NCBI RefSeq assembly: GCF_005938385.1
Contig: NZ_VCRA01000037.1
Coordinates: forward strand, 1 to 63,392
Length of the DNA stretch: 63,392 nt
Reading direction: 5' to 3'
From: Paenibacillus mesophilus
GTDB lineage: Bacteria > Bacillota > Bacilli > Paenibacillales > NBRC-103111
The position numbers were made by a program, and so were the translations under genes. The stretch's first letter is position 1; the number at the start of each line of letters is the position of its first letter. The notes under the pieces are model-generated. The model had not been told where the DNA came from and did no database searches. It was given only the letters and a program-made list of their open reading frames with translations. Below are positions 7,459 through 14,883 of this stretch, one piece after another.

Positions 7459-8151
7459 TTATTTGTGCAAGCCGCACTCCGTCTTCTCGAATCCCGACCA
7501 ACGACCCGCCCGGGGATCTTCGCCAGGCAATACTTGGCGTGTGCATTTCTCACAGCCGATGCTTGGATAATACTGATCGTGCAACGGATTGTAAATCAGG
7601 TTATGTTCGCGGATATAGTTCCAAACGTCTTCGGACGTCCAGTTGGCGATAGGATTAAACTTCACAAGGCCGAACTTTACATCATATTCGATTTTCTTCG
7701 CATTTGCGCGCGTTGGAGCTTGATCCCGGCGAATACCAGTAATCCACGCTTCGTATTTCCCTAAAATATTCGTCAACGGCTCCACTTTACGAATGTTGCA
7801 GCACGCAGTCGGTTCCGATTTCCATAATTCATCTCCATGCTGCTCGGCTTGCTGCTCCAAAGTAAGTTTAGGGCTAACGCGTACAAATTTCAAGCCATAA
7901 TGCGCTTCCAGACGGTCGCGGGTTTCGTATGTTTCTTTGAAATGCAGATCCGTGTCCAAGTAAAAAATATCGGTGGAAGGCGAAATTTTCTGCAGCATAT
8001 CGACAAGAACTACATCTTCTGCACCGAAGCTGCAGGCAAACGTTATATTCGGGAACCTCTCGATCGCCCACCGCAGTATATGTTCGGGAGATTCCGACTC
8101 CAAGGTTTCAGCCGCATCGCGGATCAGAGCTTCCTTTTCAAGCAAGTTCAT
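7459..8151 (-). CDS. cysH: APS/PAPS reductase CysH with 4Fe-4S signature
   Basis: This enzyme reduces APS (and perhaps PAPS) to sulfite using thioredoxin. The 230-residue protein has the PP-loop-like CSFGAEDVVL (40-49), the DTDLHF core (66-71), and all iron-sulfur cysteines of the APS-reductase type: CC at 117-118 and CxxC at 200/203. The catalytic Cys226 sits in the C-terminal ECGLH. The CC/CxxC set is the mark of enzymes that can use APS directly, matching the absence of an APS kinase gene here. Start ATG has AAGGAGG 9 nt upstream. It is the first gene of cysH-sat, driven by a near-perfect sigma-A promoter. In Bacillus these genes are not in this ribosomal cluster. Confidence 0.96.
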   Translation of the reverse strand: MNLLEKEALIRDAAETLESESPEHILRWAIERFPNITFACSFGAEDVVLVDMLQKISPSTDIFYLDTDLHFKETYETRDRLEAHYGLKFVRVSPKLTLEQQAEQHGDELWKSEPTACCNIRKVEPLTNILGKYEAWITGIRRDQAPTRANAKKIEYDVKFGLVKFNPIANWTSEDVWNYIREHNLIYNPLHDQYYPSIGCEKCTRQVLPGEDPRAGRWSGFEKTECGLHK

Positions 8152-8211
8152 TCGAATGATCCTCCTTGTATTATTTCCGAGTTTGTTTATATGAATTAAA
8201 GTATATACCTC

Positions 8212-8239
8212 ATTATAAGGTTAATTGATGGGGTGTCAA
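8212..8239 (-). promoter_or_regulatory. cysH-sat promoter (consensus sigma-A)
   Basis: On the minus strand, TTGACA (8234-8239) and TATAAT (8212-8217) match consensus at all 12 positions, with a 16-nt spacer. A promoter this strong on a sulfur-assimilation operon usually needs a repressor. The AT-rich near-dyad TATAT...ATATA just downstream of the -10 (about 8188-8207) is a possible operator, for example for a CymR-type regulator, but I cannot confirm it. Confidence 0.75.
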
Positions 8240-8309
8240 TAGGAATCGTGATGAACCGAATTAAAAAACTTAGGCACATCTCTATAGTATGGCGCCTTTG
8301 CACATTGGT

Positions 8310-8354
8310 GAAAAAAAAGAAAAAACCTTTTCCGCCCGAAGGGAAAAGGTTTTT
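8310..8354 (-). terminator. Rho-independent terminator of rplM-rpsI
   Basis: A perfect 13-bp stem: AAAAACCTTTTCC (8321-8333) pairs with its complement at 8342-8354 around an 8-nt loop. On the minus strand it is followed by a T-rich tail. It begins 16 nt past the rpsI stop codon. Confidence 0.92.
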
Positions 8355-8369
8355 GTTTTGCAGTTCGAA

Positions 8370-8762
8370 TTAACGTTTGGAGAACTGTGGTGCACGACGA
8401 GCTGCTTTCAAGCCGTACTTTTTACGTTCTTTCATACGCGGATCGCGTGTCAGGAAGCCGGCGCGTTTCAAAGAACCGCGGTATTCCGGATCGGCTTTCA
8501 ACAACGCACGGGAAATCCCGTGACGGATTGCTCCCGCTTGTCCGGTTGTGCCGCCGCCGTTGGCGATGACGATAACATCGTATCGGCTGCCCGTTTCCGT
8601 CAGCGTCAACGGTTGTTTCACGATCAGTTTCAACGTTTCCAGTCCGAAGTACTCATCCAGCGGACGATTATTGATTACGATTTGGCCTTCGCCCGGTACG
8701 AGACGTACACGTGCTACCGAGTGTTTCCGACGGCCGGTTCCATAGTATTGAACTTGTGCCAT
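8370..8762 (-). CDS. rpsI: 30S ribosomal protein S9
   Basis: The 130-residue S9 binds the 3' domain of 16S rRNA. Its C-terminal tail reaches the P-site tRNA; here the tail ends in the expected basic APQFSKR, the penultimate Lys and last Arg being the conserved contact. The N-terminal YYGTGRRKHSVARVRL motif is typical. Start ATG has GGGAGG upstream. It is the second gene of rplM-rpsI, 19 bp after rplM, and ends at a strong terminator. Confidence 0.98.
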   Translation of the reverse strand: MAQVQYYGTGRRKHSVARVRLVPGEGQIVINNRPLDEYFGLETLKLIVKQPLTLTETGSRYDVIVIANGGGTTGQAGAIRHGISRALLKADPEYRGSLKRAGFLTRDPRMKERKKYGLKAARRAPQFSKR

Positions 8763-8781
8763 GAACAGGTCCTCCCTCTAA

Positions 8782-9219
8782 TTATCCGCGAAGTTGCCAA
8801 ACTTCAGGTTGTTGTGCTTGATGCGGGTGCTCCGAGCCAGCGTACACTTTCAGCTTCGTTTTCAAGCTGTCGCCCAAACGGTTTTTCGGCAGCATACCGA
8901 AAACAGCCAGTTCGATCATCCGATCAGGTCTATTGTTCAGCATTTCTTGAGCAGTTGTCGTTTTCAAACCGCCTTGGTATTGCGAGTGGCGGTAATATTT
9001 TTTTTGCAGAAGCTTCTTGCCGGTCAGTACAACTTTGTCGGCATTGATGATGATCACGAAATCGCCTGTATCGACGTGCGGAGTAAACTCCGGTTTCGTT
9101 TTGCCGCGCAAAATGGATGCCGCTTCACTAGCCATACGTCCGAGCGTTTGGCCGGCTGCATCGATAATGTACCATTTCTTCTCAACTTCATTGGGCTTAG
9201 CCATATATGTGGTACGCAT
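8782..9219 (-). CDS. rplM: 50S ribosomal protein L13
   Basis: L13 is an early-assembly protein of the large subunit. The 145-residue product starts MRTTYMAKPNEVEKKWYIID, matching the Bacillus N-terminus, and carries the family block YYRHSQYQGGLK. An in-frame TTG two codons upstream is rejected: the ATG at 9219 is 9 nt from AGGAGG. The 5' untranslated region holds a hairpin that looks like an L13 leader, so autoregulation by L13 or a partner is likely. It is cotranscribed with rpsI. Confidence 0.98.
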   Translation of the reverse strand: MRTTYMAKPNEVEKKWYIIDAAGQTLGRMASEAASILRGKTKPEFTPHVDTGDFVIIINADKVVLTGKKLLQKKYYRHSQYQGGLKTTTAQEMLNNRPDRMIELAVFGMLPKNRLGDSLKTKLKVYAGSEHPHQAQQPEVWQLRG

Positions 9220-9245
9220 TCGCAATGTCCTCCTAAATAAATCTC

Positions 9246-9338
9246 CGTCAAAGCATACATATTCATAGGTAACGTAAGGTCAAATCGTCTCTTTCCATAA
9301 CGTGGGGCGTGGGAGGCCCGTTATGAAAAGCCAAATAA
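9246..9338 (-). promoter_or_regulatory. Candidate L13 leader RNA
   Basis: Between the promoter and rplM, the minus strand has a stem CATAACG/CGTTATG around a loop rich in CCTCCCACG (9295-9324). Firmicutes carry a described L13 leader upstream of rplM; the position and the CATAACG...CGTTATG hairpin fit it. The assignment rests on position and this one stem, without a covariance search. Confidence 0.55.
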
Positions 9339-9339
9339 T

Positions 9340-9368
9340 ATATTACAACATTTCCGGGCGTAGCGCAA
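9340..9368 (-). promoter_or_regulatory. Candidate promoter for rplM-rpsI
   Basis: On the minus strand, TTGCGC (9363-9368) and TAATAT (9340-9345) are 17 nt apart. Both hexamers are imperfect, but position just upstream of the leader hairpin and just past truA supports them. Confidence 0.45.
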
Positions 9369-9397
9369 GTCAAATTTAGCTATCCCTTCAAGTGTCT

Positions 9398-10156
9398 TCA
9401 ATATACGACTTCCCACAGCATCAAGCCGTGAGACATCGCCGTCGGTCCCGCCCGTGAACGGTCTTTCGCCTTCAGAACGGCTTCCATATCCGCTGCACTC
9501 CGTTTGCCTTCCCCTACCTGCAGCAGCGTGCCGACGATGATGCGAACCATATGTTGCAGAAAACCGCTGCCGGTCACAGTAAAATGAATAAGTCCAGGAG
9601 ACGCCGATAACCCGGTATTGTTCTGGCGTTCGATACGGGCATCGAATATTGTTCGCACATGAGAAAGCTGGGTCGATCTCACGGAGCAGAATGACGTAAA
9701 ATCATGTTCGCCAATCAACGTCTGGAGCGCATGGCGCATCGCTTCCACGTCGAGCGGAGTCGGATGGTGGTACTGCAAATGCCGCATAAAAACATCCGGA
9801 GTCCGATTGTTGTCGATCGCGTACCGATACGTTTTCCTCTTCGCCCATCTGCGCGCGTGGAATTCCGGATCCGCCATACGCGCCTCCAGAATGCGAATGT
9901 CCGGAGGCAGACGCGAATTAAGCGCGAATGCCCACCGCTCTAGCGGTATGGAGGACGCGGTGTGAAAGTTGAAGATTTGCGCTCTTGCATGGACTCCTGC
10001 ATCGGTTCGCCCCGACGAGGTGATGGTGATATTCTCTCCCGTAAGATGCCCGATAGCTTTCTCGATCCGGTCTTGAATCGTATTGCCGCCCGGTTGGGCT
10101 TGAAAACCGAAATAGTTCGTTCCATCGTAGCTTACGGTCATGACCAAATTCCTCAT
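9398..10156 (-). CDS. truA: tRNA pseudouridine synthase A
   Basis: TruA makes pseudouridine at positions 38-40 of the tRNA anticodon stem. The 252-residue protein has the catalytic motif GRTDAGVHA with the nucleophile Asp52, and a second conserved block, GSGFLQHMVRIIVGTLLQVGEG, in the C-terminal half. Start ATG is preceded by GAGGCG. It lies downstream of rplQ, separated by a terminator. In Bacillus the ecfA1-ecfA2-ecfT transporter genes lie between rplQ and truA; they are missing here. Confidence 0.97.
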   Translation of the reverse strand: MRNLVMTVSYDGTNYFGFQAQPGGNTIQDRIEKAIGHLTGENITITSSGRTDAGVHARAQIFNFHTASSIPLERWAFALNSRLPPDIRILEARMADPEFHARRWAKRKTYRYAIDNNRTPDVFMRHLQYHHPTPLDVEAMRHALQTLIGEHDFTSFCSVRSTQLSHVRTIFDARIERQNNTGLSASPGLIHFTVTGSGFLQHMVRIIVGTLLQVGEGKRSAADMEAVLKAKDRSRAGPTAMSHGLMLWEVVY

Positions 10157-10234
10157 AACGCCTCAGGCAATCTTCCCTTCAGAGCGATAGTTGGGGAACA
10201 GCTGCTAGATCAGCCACCTTCACCTTGCCGAGAC

Positions 10235-10277
10235 AAAAAAAGGGCTTCATCAGAATCAGCGATTCTGTCCACCCTTT
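10235..10277 (-). terminator. Terminator of the S10-spc-alpha superoperon (after rplQ)
   Basis: On the minus strand, AAAGGG (10272-10277) pairs with CCCTTT (10239-10244) around an inner hairpin CAGAATC/GATTCTG. The stem is followed by a run of seven T. It starts 12 nt past the rplQ stop codon. Confidence 0.88.
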
Positions 10278-10288
10278 CATCCGGTCGA

Positions 10289-10657
10289 TTAAGCTCGATC
10301 CACCAATTCCAAGAAAACCATAGGAGCAGCATCGCCCCTGCGAGGCCCGAGCTTCAGGATACGGGTGTATCCACCTGGACGTTCGGAGTAGCGAGTCGCA
10401 AGTTCAGAGAACAACTTTTGAATCGCGTCGGATTCCGAACCTTCCAGCTGTTCGCGACGTACGAAGGCAGCAGCTTGACGGCGCGCGTGCAGATCGCCGC
10501 GCTTGGCCAGCGTAATCAGCCTTTCCGCAATGGAACGAACTTCTTTTGCTTTGGCTTCGGTTGTTTGGATTCGTTCGTATAAGAACAGGTCAGTTACCAG
10601 ATCCCGGAACAACGCCTTACGAGCGCTAGTATCACGACCTAATTTTTGGTATGCCAT
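10289..10657 (-). CDS. rplQ: 50S ribosomal protein L17
   Basis: The 122-residue L17 sits near the polypeptide exit side of the large subunit. The N-terminus MAYQKLGRDTSARKALFRDL is close to the family signature, and the C-terminus GYTRILKLGPRRGDAAPM is conserved. The frame is open further upstream, but AGGAGGGG lies before the ATG at 10657. It is the last gene of the alpha operon, after rpoA, and is followed by a strong terminator. Confidence 0.98.
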   Translation of the reverse strand: MAYQKLGRDTSARKALFRDLVTDLFLYERIQTTEAKAKEVRSIAERLITLAKRGDLHARRQAAAFVRREQLEGSESDAIQKLFSELATRYSERPGGYTRILKLGPRRGDAAPMVFLELVDRA

Positions 10658-10728
10658 GTGTCTTTCCCCTCCTTCTGTAATCGTCGGTTGAACCAAGAAC
10701 GGCTGCACCGCCATAGAAGATCGACGGA

Positions 10729-11673
10729 TCAATCTTCCGCGCGCAAGCCGAGTCCGAGCTCTTCCAGCTTCTCTTGAACTTCCTCCAAAGATTTGCGGCC
10801 CAAATTGCGGACCTTCATCATATCTTCTTCGGTTTTCGTGATCAGCTCTTGTACGGTATTAATGCCCGCACGCTTCAAGCAGTTGTAGGAACGCACCGAA
10901 AGATCGAGCTCTTCGATGGTCATCTCTAACACTTTCTCTTTTTTGTCTTCTTCTTTTTCGACCATAATTTCCGCATCTTTTGCTTCGTCGGTCAGTCCGA
11001 CAAAAAGCAGCAAATGCTCGGTCAAAATTTTAGCACCGAGGCTTACGGCTTCTTCCGGTCGAATGCTTCCATCGGTCCACACTTCGAGGGTAAGTTTGTC
11101 GTAGTTCGTGACTTGACCGACACGGGTGTTTTCGACGCTGTAATTGACGCGGGAGATCGGCGTATAGATCGAGTCAACCGGAATGACGCCAATCGGCTGG
11201 TCCTCTTTCTTGTTCCGATCCGCAGGCACGTATCCTCTGCCACGACCGGCATGAATACGCATATGCAGTCTGGCATCCGATGAGAGCGTGGCAATATGCA
11301 AATCCGGATTAAGGATTTCCACATCGCTGTCCGCACGGATGTCGCCTGCAACGACATTGCCTTCGCCTTCGGCGTCAATCTCCAGTACCTTTTCTTCGTC
11401 GGAGTGTATTTTCAAAGACAATCCTTTTAAATTCAGGATAATCTCCGTCACGTCCTCCTTCACGCCCGGCACTGTCGAAAACTCGTGCAGCACACCGTCG
11501 ATTTGAACGGAATTGACAGCCGCGCCCGGCAACGAAGAAAGCAGGATGCGGCGCAAGGAGTTCCCGAGCGTTGTGCCGTATCCGCGCTCCAGCGGTTCGA
11601 TCACGAACTTGCCGTATTTGCCGTCTTCGCTCAGTTCAACGGTTTCGATTTTTGGCTTTTCAATTTCGATCAT
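10729..11673 (-). CDS. rpoA: RNA polymerase alpha subunit
   Basis: Alpha dimerises to nucleate RNA polymerase assembly and contacts activators and UP-element DNA through its C-terminal domain. The 314-residue protein has the N-terminal assembly block YGTTLGNSLRRILLSSLPGAA (about 33-53), an acidic linker near 225-235 and the helix-hairpin-helix C-terminal domain with VRNLGRKSLEEV near 290. Start ATG at 11673 has AAGGAGGG upstream; an 18-codon upstream extension is rejected. It lies between rpsK and rplQ, the normal alpha-operon order. Confidence 0.98.
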   Translation of the reverse strand: MIEIEKPKIETVELSEDGKYGKFVIEPLERGYGTTLGNSLRRILLSSLPGAAVNSVQIDGVLHEFSTVPGVKEDVTEIILNLKGLSLKIHSDEEKVLEIDAEGEGNVVAGDIRADSDVEILNPDLHIATLSSDARLHMRIHAGRGRGYVPADRNKKEDQPIGVIPVDSIYTPISRVNYSVENTRVGQVTNYDKLTLEVWTDGSIRPEEAVSLGAKILTEHLLLFVGLTDEAKDAEIMVEKEEDKKEKVLEMTIEELDLSVRSYNCLKRAGINTVQELITKTEEDMMKVRNLGRKSLEEVQEKLEELGLGLRAED

Positions 11674-11799
11674 GAACTTAACCCTCCTTAAAAACGTCGT
11701 TTCCCTCCGGATTCCTTGCATGCGCAAAAATGTATAGTATGCCTATCGTCCACAACCATTATTCACATGTTTCTGATATTTATACTATAGGAACCACAA

Positions 11800-12198
11800 T
11801 TAGACACGACGACGTTTCGGCGGACGGCAGCCATTGTGCGGAACCGGAGTAACGTCTTTGATCAGGTTGACTTCGAGACCTGCAGCCTGAAGCGAACGGA
11901 TCGCGGCTTCGCGGCCTGCGCCCGGTCCTTTAACCATAACCTCGACGCTTCTCATGCCATGCTCCATAGCGGCTTTCGCTGCGGATTCGGCAGCCATTTG
12001 GGCGGCGAACGGAGTGCTCTTACGCGATCCTTTAAAGCCGAGGTTTCCTGCGCTTGCCCAGGAAATCGCATTGCCGTGCGGATCGGTAATCGTTACGATC
12101 GTGTTGTTGAACGTAGAACGGATATGAGCCACTCCGGATTCGATATTTTTACGGTCACGACGTTTCGTGCGTGCTGCTGCTTTTTTAGGCTTTGCCAT
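11800..12198 (-). CDS. rpsK: 30S ribosomal protein S11
   Basis: The 132-residue S11 lies on the small-subunit platform near the E site. Recognisable blocks are SGVAHIRSTFNNTIVTITD near 22-40 and the C-terminal PHNGCRPPKRRRV. Start ATG follows GGGGGG. It sits between rpsM (18 bp upstream) and rpoA; the 126-bp gap to rpoA shows no clear terminator. Confidence 0.98.
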   Translation of the reverse strand: MAKPKKAAARTKRRDRKNIESGVAHIRSTFNNTIVTITDPHGNAISWASAGNLGFKGSRKSTPFAAQMAAESAAKAAMEHGMRSVEVMVKGPGAGREAAIRSLQAAGLEVNLIKDVTPVPHNGCRPPKRRRV

Positions 12199-12216
12199 GA
12201 GAGTTATCCCCCCTTA

Positions 12217-12585
12217 TTATTTCTTCTTATTCGCTACGGTACGGCGTGGACCTTTGCGCGTACGAGCGTTAGTTTTGGTGCGTTGACCGCGAACCGGCAA
12301 GCCGCGACGATGACGAATGCCGCGATAGCAGCCGATTTCAACGAGCCTCTTGATGTTCAGGGCAATCTCACGACGAAGGTCGCCTTCCACCTTTTGCGTT
12401 TTGTCGATGTTCTCACGGATTTTGCTTACTTCGTCCTCCGTCAGGTCGCGAACGCGGGTGTTCGGATTGATGCCGGTTTCGGCGATGATTTTTTGGGACG
12501 TCGTTTTGCCGATCCCAAAAATATACGTCAACGCGATTTCAACGCGTTTGTCACGGGGCAAGTCTACTCCAGCTATACGAGCCAT
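12217..12585 (-). CDS. rpsM: 30S ribosomal protein S13
   Basis: The 122-residue S13 sits in the head of the small subunit and forms bridges with L5. It begins MARIAGVDLPRDKRVEIALT and carries the tail RGLPVRGQRTKTNARTRKGP. Start ATG is preceded by AGGAGGTG with a rather long 11-nt spacer. It directly follows rpmJ, by 20 bp, in the order infA-rpmJ-rpsM-rpsK. Confidence 0.98.
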   Translation of the reverse strand: MARIAGVDLPRDKRVEIALTYIFGIGKTTSQKIIAETGINPNTRVRDLTEDEVSKIRENIDKTQKVEGDLRREIALNIKRLVEIGCYRGIRHRRGLPVRGQRTKTNARTRKGPRRTVANKKK

Positions 12586-12605
12586 TAGTGTTCGTGCACC
12601 TCCTT

Positions 12606-12719
12606 TTATCCTTGTTTTTGCTTATGCTTCGGATTTTCGCAAATGACCATGACGGCGCCTTTGCGACGAATAACTTTGCATTTTTCGCAGATCGGTTTGA
12701 CCGACGGTCTTACCTTCAT
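12606..12719 (-). CDS. rpmJ: 50S ribosomal protein L36 (zinc-binding type)
   Basis: A 37-residue protein found by reading the minus strand between infA and rpsM. It starts MKVRPSVKPICEKCKV and ends ICENPKHKQKQG. The three cysteines and one histidine (Cys11, Cys14, Cys27, His32) form the C+ zinc knuckle. The start ATG at 12719 has AGGAGG 7 nt upstream. The space between it and infA is filled by three palindromic repeat units. Confidence 0.97.
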   Translation of the reverse strand: MKVRPSVKPICEKCKVIRRKGAVMVICENPKHKQKQG

Positions 12720-12736
12720 TATTATTACCTCCTGAG

Positions 12737-12841
12737 AGCTTTCTGGAAGAAAGCTGCTTCGTAAGCACTACTTAACTTTGCTGAGCAAAGTTAACTTCGT
12801 AAGGATAAGCTAGGCTTTCTGGAAGAAAGCTGCTTCGTAAC
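12737..12841 (-). repeat. Palindrome plus CTTCGTAAG repeat, three units
   Basis: Unit 1: 8-bp stem AGCTTTCT/AGAAAGCT with loop GGA (12737-12755), then CTTCGTAAG (12757-12765). Unit 2: 10-bp stem TTAACTTTGC/GCAAAGTTAA with loop TGA (12772-12794), then CTTCGTAAG (12795-12803). Unit 3: 7-bp stem GCTTTCT/AGAAAGC with loop GGA (12814-12830), then CTTCGTAA and a changed last base. All stems are perfect with 3-nt loops. They are the same family as the units at 7375-7445 and fill the infA-rpmJ gap. Confidence 0.82.
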
Positions 12842-12850
12842 GACGAACTT

Positions 12851-13069
12851 TTATTTAAACCGATACGTGATCCGGCCTCTGCTCAAATCATATGGCGATA
12901 ACTCTACAGTAACTTTATCCCCCGGTAAAATTCGGATGAAGTGCATCCGGATTTTGCCTGAAACGTGGGCCAGCACTTGATGTCCGTTTTCGAGCTCCAC
13001 CTTGAACATCGCGTTCGGGAGAGGTTCGATTACTTTGCCTTCTACCTCAATCACATCTTCTTTGGCCAC
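12851..13069 (-). CDS. infA: Translation initiation factor IF-1
   Basis: IF-1 occupies the ribosomal A site during initiation. The 72-residue S1-fold protein is nearly identical to Bacillus IF-1, including VIEPLPNAMFKVELENGH and SGKIRMHFIRILPGDKV. The frame allows an ATG at 13075, but AAAGGAG ends only 1 nt before it. The GTG at 13069 has a 7-nt spacer and gives the normal N-terminus, so it is chosen. The start region overlaps the stop of the KOW-protein gene, implying translational coupling. The 131-bp gap to rpmJ holds palindromic repeats. Confidence 0.97.
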   Translation of the reverse strand: MAKEDVIEVEGKVIEPLPNAMFKVELENGHQVLAHVSGKIRMHFIRILPGDKVTVELSPYDLSRGRITYRFK

Positions 13070-13071
13070 GG

Positions 13072-13422
13072 TCATTCTCCTTTCTCATGCGCTTCGGATT
13101 GCCCGCTTTCCAAAAACTTGTTCAACGCGTAACGTAGCTTTCCATTGGTTACACGACCCGTCTCCATAATGCTGTCGGCTACCTCGCCGCTCACATACGC
13201 AAGCAGCTCCAGATGAAGCAGGTTTTTCTTCTTAGGTTGATCGAACTTGCGCTTGTCACCGTCGGCAATCCAAACGAACCGATCATCGATGATCCGGACG
13301 ATTACAGCGTAACCTTCCTGTTCACGCCCGCGAAGCACCCTTACGATTCTGCCGATTGACGGCCCAATCGCGGGTTCCTCGGATGACGAATTCCGTTTGT
13401 TGAAATTCGCGGCATCCATCAA
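13072..13422 (-). CDS. KOW-domain RNA-binding protein (L14e/L27e-like)
   Basis: A 116-residue protein with a KOW-type beta barrel at about 20-65: GRIVRVLRGREQEGYAVIV followed by DDRFVWIADGDKRKFDQPKKK. Bacilli carry a short KOW gene (YbzG in B. subtilis) at exactly this place between map and infA, and its role is not established. This copy is longer, with an extra N-terminal segment and a C-terminal acidic and basic tail after about residue 75. It overlaps map by 4 bp and infA's ribosome site, so it is translated as part of the operon. RNA binding is inferred from the fold. Confidence 0.85.
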   Translation of the reverse strand: MMDAANFNKRNSSSEEPAIGPSIGRIVRVLRGREQEGYAVIVRIIDDRFVWIADGDKRKFDQPKKKNLLHLELLAYVSGEVADSIMETGRVTNGKLRYALNKFLESGQSEAHEKGE

Positions 13423-14183
13423 CGCTCACCCGTTCCTTCGGATTTGGTCAATATCTCATATCCGTCGGGGGTAATGGCGATCGTATGCTCGAAGTGCGCA
13501 CATAACGAACCATCGGCGGTAACGACCGTCCAATTGTCCTCCAACGTCCTTACATACCGCTCGCCGACGTTGACCATCGGCTCGATCGCAAGCACCATGC
13601 CCGGCTTCAAGCGTGGACCGCGATCCGGCATGCCGTAGTTGGGAATTTCCGGTTCCTCATGCAAGTTTTGACCAATTCCGTGCCCCTCATACTCGCGCAC
13701 GATCGAAAACCCTTCTTCCTCTGCGCATGTCTGAATGGCATGCGAGATGGTAGACAGGCGGACATCCGCTTTCGCCTTTGCTAAACCCGCATACAGCGAT
13801 CGCTCCGTAACTTCAAGCAGCTTCCGGGCCGTTTCCGATATCCGGCCCACCGGATAAGTCCATGCCGAATCGCCATGGTATCCTTTGTACTGCGCTCCGA
13901 TATCGATCGTAATGATGTCGCCTTCCTTCAGCTTTCTGTCGCCGGGAAATCCGTGAACCAGTTGCTCGTTAACCGAAGCACAGATGCTGGCAGGAAAACC
14001 GTTATAGCCTTTGAAAGATGGAGTAGCACCTTGACTGCGTATATACGTTTCCGCGATATGATCCAATTCCTTGGTTGTAATGCCAGGCTGAACCGCTTCC
14101 GCCATCAGCCGGTGCGTCTCGGCGACGATCCGGCCGGCTTCCCGCATAAGGACAAGTTCAGCTTCGGACTTACAAATGATCAT
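13419..14183 (-). CDS. map: Type I methionine aminopeptidase
   Basis: This enzyme removes the initiator methionine from nascent proteins after deformylation. The 254-residue pita-bread fold has all five metal ligands: Asp94, Asp105, His168, Glu201 and Glu232, with substrate-binding His77. It lacks the N-terminal zinc-finger extension. The start ATG overlaps the adk stop codon (TGATG), and its stop overlaps the KOW-protein start by 4 bp. The order secY-adk-map-KOW-infA is standard. Confidence 0.97.
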   Translation of the reverse strand: MIICKSEAELVLMREAGRIVAETHRLMAEAVQPGITTKELDHIAETYIRSQGATPSFKGYNGFPASICASVNEQLVHGFPGDRKLKEGDIITIDIGAQYKGYHGDSAWTYPVGRISETARKLLEVTERSLYAGLAKAKADVRLSTISHAIQTCAEEEGFSIVREYEGHGIGQNLHEEPEIPNYGMPDRGPRLKPGMVLAIEPMVNVGERYVRTLEDNWTVVTADGSLCAHFEHTIAITPDGYEILTKSEGTGER

Positions 14184-14833
14184 CAGGCTTGACCTCGCAG
14201 CAAGGAAGAAATTCCAGCCGTTACCTCATCGATGTCTTGTTGTCCGTCCACTTCTCGCAGCAGTCCTTTGGTCTCGTAATACTTGAGCAAAGGAGCGGTT
14301 TTGTTGTTGTATTCATCCAACCGCGTGCCAACCTTCTCCTCGGTGTCGTCCGAACGCTGATACAGCTCGCCGGAGCATTTGTCGCAGACGCCCTCGACCT
14401 TAGGAGGATTGAACAGCACATGATAGGTGGAGCCGCACGATTTGCATATGCGCCGGCCGGTCAAACGTCCGAGCAGCAAATCGCGATCGACTTTCAAGTT
14501 GATGACGTGATCGATCCGTTTCCCCATAGAAGCCAACATATCGTCAAGCGCCTCCGCTTGCGCGATCGTTCTAGGAAATCCGTCGAGCAGGAATCCGTTG
14601 TCGCAATCCGATTTCTCCAGACGCTCTCTGACGATTCCGTTCGTAATCTCGTCCGGTACAAGCAAGCCTTGATCGACAAAGCTCTTGGCTTGAACACCAA
14701 GCGGAGTTCCCTGACTCATCGCGAGACGGAAAGCGTCGCCTGTGGAAATATGCGGTACGCGAAACTCGTCTACGATTCGTTCGGCTTGAGTTCCTTTGCC
14801 GGCTCCCGGAGGACCCATGAAAAGAATGTTCAA
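14183..14833 (-). CDS. adk: Adenylate kinase (zinc lid)
   Basis: Adenylate kinase interconverts ATP plus AMP with two ADP. The 216-residue long-lid form has the P-loop GPPGAGKGT (7-15), DGFPRT (about 84-89) and four lid cysteines, Cys130, Cys133, Cys150 and Cys153, for structural zinc. Where Bacillus has Asp as fourth ligand, this one has Cys. Start: a GTG at 14842 abuts GGAGG with no spacer, whereas the TTG at 14833 is 7 nt from GGGAGGG and gives the normal MNILFMGPPG. TTG is chosen. It lies 50 bp after secY. Confidence 0.96.
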   Translation of the reverse strand: MNILFMGPPGAGKGTQAERIVDEFRVPHISTGDAFRLAMSQGTPLGVQAKSFVDQGLLVPDEITNGIVRERLEKSDCDNGFLLDGFPRTIAQAEALDDMLASMGKRIDHVINLKVDRDLLLGRLTGRRICKSCGSTYHVLFNPPKVEGVCDKCSGELYQRSDDTEEKVGTRLDEYNNKTAPLLKYYETKGLLREVDGQQDIDEVTAGISSLLRGQA

Positions 14834-14883
14834 AGTACGCACCCTCCCTGGAAGTTTCCGTTTAAAGAAACATCCTACATGCG

